Made by a program: the position numbers and the translations under genes. From the NCBI GenBank assembly GCA_946188175.1, contig CAMHUJ010000041.1:1-9302 (forward strand): 9,302 bases of DNA, written 5' to 3'. The notes beneath the pieces were generated by a model. That model did not search any database. It was given only the letters and a program-made list of their open reading frames with translations, and was not told the DNA's origin. Source of the stretch: an uncultured Ruminococcus sp. (lineage in GTDB: Bacteria; Bacillota; Clostridia; Oscillospirales; Ruminococcaceae). Shown piece by piece: positions 6,640-9,302 of this stretch (position 1 is the stretch's first letter; the number at the start of each line of letters is the position of its first letter).

Positions 6640-8958
6640 TTACGCTTTGAAAACATATCGGAAGAAGTTGTAGAAGAGCGGTGTGCCGACGCTTGCGTCA
6701 TGACCTGCGCCCGGGAACTCCATCCAGAGGTTCATGGTGCCGTTCTTGTCGAACAGCTCATGATACTGCTTCGGGAACGTACCGACAACCTGGTCAGACG
6801 TGCCGCCGCCGATCATCAGAATGTACGGCAGATCAGAATCGGAGAACTTGAAATCGCTTTCCTTCATGCGGTCATTGCTGTTGAGCTTCTTGCTTCCGAG
6901 GTGATTGGAGATGAACATATCACTTGCCGGAACGATGCCCGGAGCCGGAGAAGAAGCGCAGACATAACCGAACTTATCGGGGCACATCAGACCGACATAC
7001 AGCGACTCTCTGCCGCCCATGGAGAAGCCTGCGATTGCAGTGTTCTCTCTGCCGGTTGCGACGGAATAATGCTCACAGATATACGGATACAGGCTCTCCG
7101 TGAGATCATACACATAATCATCGTAACGGTCCATAACATCCATGCTGATGCCCATTGCCGAGCCGCTGTTCGGGTCGGTGTACATCTGCGGGAATACGAT
7201 GATGAACGGTTCTGCTTCGCCGCTCTTGATGAGGTTAGAAGCCATTTCACGGATCGACCAGCCGTTGAGCATGTCGTTCTCGCCGCCCATGACGCCGTGA
7301 TTCATGAACATGACCGGATACTTCTTGCTCGAATCGTATCCGGGCGGTGTCCAGACGTTTGCAGGCTTATTGCGGTTTGCCTTCTTGGAGAAATACTGAA
7401 TCTTATCGGTCTTGCCGGAATCGCCCTGCTTGACATTGCCCGGAACATTCGTCTGAAGATCATTCTTCATCTTCGACATATAGTCCTTCGCAGAAACATG
7501 CGAACCGGAGGACGGATTCGTAGAAGTGGTTGTTGTCGAGGTTGTACCGGATGTAGAGGACTGCTCCCAGGGATTCTGCTGAGAAGTATCCGAAGTCTGC
7601 TGACCCCACGGATTCCACGGATTGTTCTGCGAGGAAGCGGTCGTCTGCTCGCCCCACGGATTCCACGGGTTCTGCGAGGAAGCAGTCGTTGTGGTAACCT
7701 GCTGCTCGCCGCCGGAGGTACCTTTCAGGACAATCGCCTTCAGCGAGGAAAGATCGGAAGCTGTCAGAATCTGATTGGAATCCATATCGGCAGTCTTGCC
7801 GTCAATATCACTCGTTTTGCCGAGAAGATAATCGCGGAGTTTCTCGACATCATTCTTGTCTACCTTCTTATCTCCGTTCACATCACCGCGAAGCTCGCCC
7901 GGCTGTTCAACCGGAACGGTCGATGATGCATCTGCCTTAAATACATATCTGAAGAAGTTGTAGAAGAGCGGTGTGCCGACGCTTGCGTCATGACCTGCGC
8001 CTGGGAACTCCATCCAGAGATTCATCGTGCCGTTCTTGTCGAACAGCTCATGATACTGCTTCGGGAACGTACCGACAACCTGGTCAGACGTGCCGCCGCC
8101 GATCATCAGAATGTACGGCAGATCAGAATCGGAGAACTTGAAATCGCTTTCCTTCATGCGGTCATTGCTGTTGAGCTTCTTGCTTCCGAGGTGATTGGAG
8201 ATGAACATATCACTTGCCGGAACGATGCCCGGAGCCGGAGAAGAAGCGCAGACATAACCGAACTTATCGGGGCACATCAGACCGACATACAGCGACTCTC
8301 TGCCGCCCATGGAGAAGCCTGCGATTGCAGTGTTCTCTCTGCCGGTTGCGACGGAATAATGCTCACAGATATACGGATACAGGCTCTCCGTGAGATCATA
8401 CACATAATCATCGTAACGGTCCATAACATCCATGCTGATGCCCATTGCCGAGCCGCTGTTCGGGTCGGTGTACATCTGCGGGAATACGATGATGAACGGT
8501 TCTGCTTCGCCGCTCTTGATGAGGTTAGAAGCCATTTCACGGATCGACCAGCCGTTGAGCATGTCGTTCTCGCCGCCCATGACGCCGTGATTCATGAACA
8601 TGACCGGATACTTCTTGCTCGAATCGTATCCGGGCGGTGTCCAGACGTTTGCAGGCTTATTGCGGTTTGCCTTCTTGGAGAAATACTGAATCTTATCGGT
8701 CTTGCCGGAATCGCCCTGCTTGACATTGCCCGGAACATTCGTCTGAAGATCATTCTTCATCTTCGACATATACTCCTTCGCTGTCGTCGCAGCAGCAGGC
8801 TTCACTGATGCATAAGATACCTGTGATGCTGACATGACGAGCGACGCACTGCCGCCCGCGCTCACGCCGTCAAACCCGGCGCTTGCAGAAAACGGAAATA
8901 CCGTGCATACACAAGCAGCCATGCAGAAAGACAACAGAGCTGAGAATTTCTTTTTCAT
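6640..8958 (-). CDS. Double-headed CE1-type (feruloyl esterase-like) carbohydrate esterase with internal dockerin
   Basis: A 772-residue secreted esterase expected to remove feruloyl (or acetyl) esters from xylan or pectin. Start ATG 8958 is chosen because AAAGGATGA lies just upstream and a signal peptide follows (1-27, MKKKF to FSASA, cleavage before GFDG). The frame stays open upstream to 9135, but that stretch looks non-coding. Order: CE1 module A (about 60-342), dockerin (about 357-412; loops DVNGDKKVD and DMDSNQILT), Trp/Thr/Ser-rich linker (about 413-488), CE1 module B (about 490-772). Each module has HGVMGG at the oxyanion hole, nucleophile Ser in GFSMGG (S216, S646), Asp in GGGTSDQ (D292, D722) and His in GAGHD (H323, H753); both triads are complete. 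The best remembered relative is the CE1 feruloyl esterase module of Clostridium thermocellum XynZ. Over the duplicated stretch the modules differ by one residue (E/D near the module start). The stop is TAA at 6642-6640. Feruloyl versus acetyl specificity is inferred. Confidence 0.92.
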   Translation of the reverse strand: MKKKFSALLSFCMAACVCTVFPFSASAGFDGVSAGGSASLVMSASQVSYASVKPAAATTAKEYMSKMKNDLQTNVPGNVKQGDSGKTDKIQYFSKKANRNKPANVWTPPGYDSSKKYPVMFMNHGVMGGENDMLNGWSIREMASNLIKSGEAEPFIIVFPQMYTDPNSGSAMGISMDVMDRYDDYVYDLTESLYPYICEHYSVATGRENTAIAGFSMGGRESLYVGLMCPDKFGYVCASSPAPGIVPASDMFISNHLGSKKLNSNDRMKESDFKFSDSDLPYILMIGGGTSDQVVGTFPKQYHELFDKNGTMNLWMEFPGAGHDASVGTPLFYNFFRYVFKADASSTVPVEQPGELRGDVNGDKKVDKNDVEKLRDYLLGKTSDIDGKTADMDSNQILTASDLSSLKAIVLKGTSGGEQQVTTTTASSQNPWNPWGEQTTASSQNNPWNPWGQQTSDTSQQNPWEQSSTSGTTSTTTTSTNPSSGSHVSAKDYMSKMKNDLQTNVPGNVKQGDSGKTDKIQYFSKKANRNKPANVWTPPGYDSSKKYPVMFMNHGVMGGENDMLNGWSIREMASNLIKSGEAEPFIIVFPQMYTDPNSGSAMGISMDVMDRYDDYVYDLTESLYPYICEHYSVATGRENTAIAGFSMGGRESLYVGLMCPDKFGYVCASSPAPGIVPASDMFISNHLGSKKLNSNDRMKESDFKFSDSDLPYILMIGGGTSDQVVGTFPKQYHELFDKNGTMNLWMEFPGAGHDASVGTPLFYNFFRYVFKA
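6653..7491. repeat. Direct repeat copy encoding the C-terminal CE1 module (copy B)
   Basis: This copy aligns without gaps to 7943-8781 at an offset of exactly 1290 bp (430 codons). The differences are at 6660, 6712, 6730, 6736 and 7483. Four are synonymous (Arg, Pro, Asn and Thr codons) and one changes D to E. Bases 6737-7482 (746 bp) have no difference. Identity stops sharply on both sides, at 6652 and 7492. Confidence 0.97.
7604..7688. repeat. Tandem repeat in the linker encoding a Trp-rich SSQNPWNPWG motif
   Basis: Two units start with CCCCACGGATTCCACGG at 7604 and 7652. Each continues GTTCTGCGAGGAAGC and ends near 7643 and 7688; the first unit carries a 3-base ATT insertion. Read on the minus strand they encode ASSQNPWNPWG and ASSQNNPWNPWG in the linker. 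A decayed third unit at about 7565-7590 encodes SQQNPWEQ. A Thr/Ser-rich part completes the linker. Confidence 0.85.
7943..8781. repeat. Direct repeat copy encoding the N-terminal CE1 module (copy A)
   Basis: Partner of 6653-7491, in the same orientation inside the same open reading frame: 834 of 839 bases are identical. The 451 bp between the copies (7492-7942) encode the dockerin and linker. The copy excludes the signal peptide and the first residues of the mature protein, so the duplicated unit corresponds closely to the catalytic domain. Confidence 0.97.
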
Positions 8959-8995
8959 GGAAATCATCCTTTCATATGAAATGGGACTGATTTCC
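8959..8995 (-). promoter_or_regulatory. Hairpin burying the ribosome binding site of the esterase gene
   Basis: In the minus-strand transcript, GGAAATCA (8995-8988) pairs with TGATTTCC (8966-8959), TCC (8986-8984) with GGA (8969-8967), and TTTC (8981-8978) with GAAA (8973-8970), around an ATAT loop. This gives 15 pairs with only C8987 and T8982/G8983 (plus-strand bases) bulged. The 3' arm contains the Shine-Dalgarno AAAGGATGA, and the stem ends at the base before the ATG. The pairing is seen directly; a role in translational control is inferred. Confidence 0.7.
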
Positions 8996-9003
8996 CCCTT
9001 TAT
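8996..9003 (-). promoter_or_regulatory. Second Shine-Dalgarno-like sequence, possible ribosome standby site
   Basis: The minus strand reads AAAGGGGG at the 5' foot of the RBS hairpin; it is the same octamer that serves as the RBS of the beta-helix gene. It is too far from the ATG at 8958 to position initiation directly (37 bases) unless the hairpin between them is folded, so a standby or ribosome-loading site is the simplest reading. Confidence 0.4.
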
Positions 9004-9054
9004 AAAATTATTGCTGTTGAATCTATTTCCGGTTTTATTTCTTTTTATGTTTTT

Positions 9055-9106
9055 GCTGTATGCCAAACGGCAGGGATCCGTTTGAAAGGGAGCGGCATAC
9101 GGCAGC
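9055..9106 (-). promoter_or_regulatory. Bulged stem-loop in the esterase gene leader
   Basis: CAAACGG and CCGTTTG (9064-9070 and 9078-9084) form a perfect 7-bp stem with a 7-base loop. GTATGC (9058-9063) directly abuts it and pairs with GCATAC (9095-9100), leaving a 10-base one-sided bulge (9085-9094). GCT/AGC (9055-9057, 9104-9106) extends it past a second 3-base bulge. It lies inside the predicted leader of about 180 bases, has no U-tract after it, and matches no riboswitch class I recognise. Confidence 0.55.
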
Positions 9107-9115
9107 TCTATGAGG

Positions 9116-9129
9116 CAGTATACATACTG
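9116..9129. promoter_or_regulatory. Inverted repeat just downstream of the esterase promoter (operator candidate)
   Basis: CAGTAT-AC-ATACTG, a 6+2+6 inverted repeat, starts about nine bases inside the predicted transcript. The position suits a repressor site. The regulator is not in the window. Confidence 0.4.
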
Positions 9130-9168
9130 TATCATATCAATATTATTATACTGAATATAGTATCATAT
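9129..9168. repeat. Pair of direct repeats GTATCATAT flanking the -10 box
   Basis: GTATCATAT occurs at 9129-9137 and 9160-9168, a start-to-start distance of 31 bp, close to three helical turns. One copy lies in the -35/-10 spacer and the other near the predicted transcription start. The region is AT-rich, so chance is possible. Confidence 0.4.
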
Positions 9169-9174
9169 TGTCAA
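9145..9174 (-). promoter_or_regulatory. Sigma-A-type promoter of the esterase gene
   Basis: On the minus strand, TTGACA (9174-9169) and TATAAT (9150-9145) are both perfect consensus hexamers, 18 bases apart. The start of transcription would fall near 9138, leaving a leader of about 180 bases before the ATG at 8958. Confidence 0.75.
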
Positions 9175-9182
9175 AGGACAAT
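9167..9182. promoter_or_regulatory. Inverted repeat overlapping the -35 box (operator candidate)
   Basis: ATTGTC-AAAG-GACAAT is a perfect 6+4+6 inverted repeat that contains the -35 hexamer in one arm. A protein bound here would block or modulate RNA polymerase. Confidence 0.4.
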
Positions 9183-9251
9183 TTTCAGTTATTCTGTAGA
9201 AAGCACATTCGGATATATGATTTGCAGATAAAAACAGTGATTCCCTGCAAC

Positions 9252-9271
9252 GGGTTTTACGCACAAAACCC
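9252..9271. repeat. Inverted repeat GGGTTTT-ACGCAC-AAAACCC upstream of the promoter
   Basis: A perfect 7-bp inverted repeat with a 6-base centre, about 80 bases upstream of the -35 box. It could be the terminator of a gene beyond the window or a regulator site; no T-run follows on either strand. I see no coding region in 9183-9302 and nothing else recognisable there. Confidence 0.4.
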
Positions 9272-9302
9272 AGATTCTTAGCACAATGCACATACAGATA
9301 TA

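Noticed and set aside
6622..7926. 434-codon open frame on the + strand opposite the esterase gene, and a matching 272-codon frame at 7990-8808
   Set aside because: They are antisense shadows of the duplicated CE1 modules. They repeat each other only because the esterase DNA is duplicated, and their Arg/Ile/His-rich translations resemble no protein family I know.
6653..8781. Assembly error as the cause of the esterase duplication
   Set aside because: The copies carry five differences, have distinct flanking sequence on all four sides, and stay in frame through a complete dockerin and linker. A collapsed or falsely duplicated contig would not do this, though long reads would settle it.
8834..9085. 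83-codon + strand frame with a very hydrophobic C-terminal half
   Set aside because: It is antisense to the signal peptide and the A-rich leader of the esterase gene. The Leu/Phe run is the complement of A-rich leader sequence, and no RBS precedes the ATG.
8975..9106. A known riboswitch or T-box in the leader
   Set aside because: I found no conserved T-box, purine, TPP, cobalamin, SAM or glycine core sequences; only local stems are visible.
8959..9135. 59-codon N-terminal extension of the esterase frame starting at ATG 9135
   Set aside because: The extension covers the promoter-proximal leader with its hairpins. The ATG at 8958 has an SD and is followed at once by a signal peptide, which the extension would bury inside the protein.
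9252..9271. A catabolite-repression (cre) site
   Set aside because: The inverted repeat GGGTTTT-N6-AAAACCC lacks the TGNAANCGNT core, and it lies too far upstream of the promoter for a typical repressing cre site.

Overview
The window carries three large genes for secreted plant cell-wall enzymes, each with a dockerin module. This points to a cellulosome-building anaerobic Firmicute, most likely a Ruminococcus of the R. flavefaciens / R. champanellensis type. The supporting signs are dockerins with two F-hand calcium loops, Thr-rich linkers, Ruminococcus-like Shine-Dalgarno sequences (AAAGGGGG, AAAGGA) and moderate GC with many GGC, CGC and GAC codons. The genus is inferred from style, not from a marker gene.

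Layout. (1) Bases 1-3578, + strand: the 3' part of a LacZ-type GH2 beta-galactosidase followed by a LamG-like module, a Thr linker and a C-terminal dockerin; its 5' end lies outside the window. (2) After 46 A-rich bases with no terminator, bases 3625-6519, + strand: a secreted right-handed parallel beta-helix enzyme (GH141-like) with an Ig-like module, a CBM6-like module and a dockerin, probably in the same operon. (3) Bases 6520-6639: a convergent intergenic region with two strong stem-loops. (4) Bases 6640-8958, - strand: a carbohydrate esterase built as CE1 - dockerin - Trp/Thr-rich linker - CE1. Its two catalytic modules are almost identical in DNA (839 bp, 5 differences) and in protein (one E/D change). 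(5) Bases 8959-9302: the leader and promoter of the esterase gene, with a TTGACA-18-TATAAT promoter, operator-like repeats, a bulged hairpin in the leader, and a hairpin that buries the ribosome binding site and ends directly at the start codon.

How the genes could work together. The esterase would remove feruloyl or acetyl groups, the GH2 enzyme would release terminal beta-galactose, and the beta-helix/CBM6 enzyme would act on a hemicellulose or pectin backbone or side chain. All three could be docked on a scaffoldin. The dockerins differ at the usual cohesin-contact positions, so they need not dock at the same place.

The most unusual points are the homogenised in-frame duplication of the esterase module around an internal dockerin, and the occluded ribosome binding site preceded by a second SD-like sequence. 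Recombination between the two copies would give an in-frame, single-domain enzyme without a dockerin. I found no tRNA, rRNA, CRISPR array, insertion sequence or phage gene.
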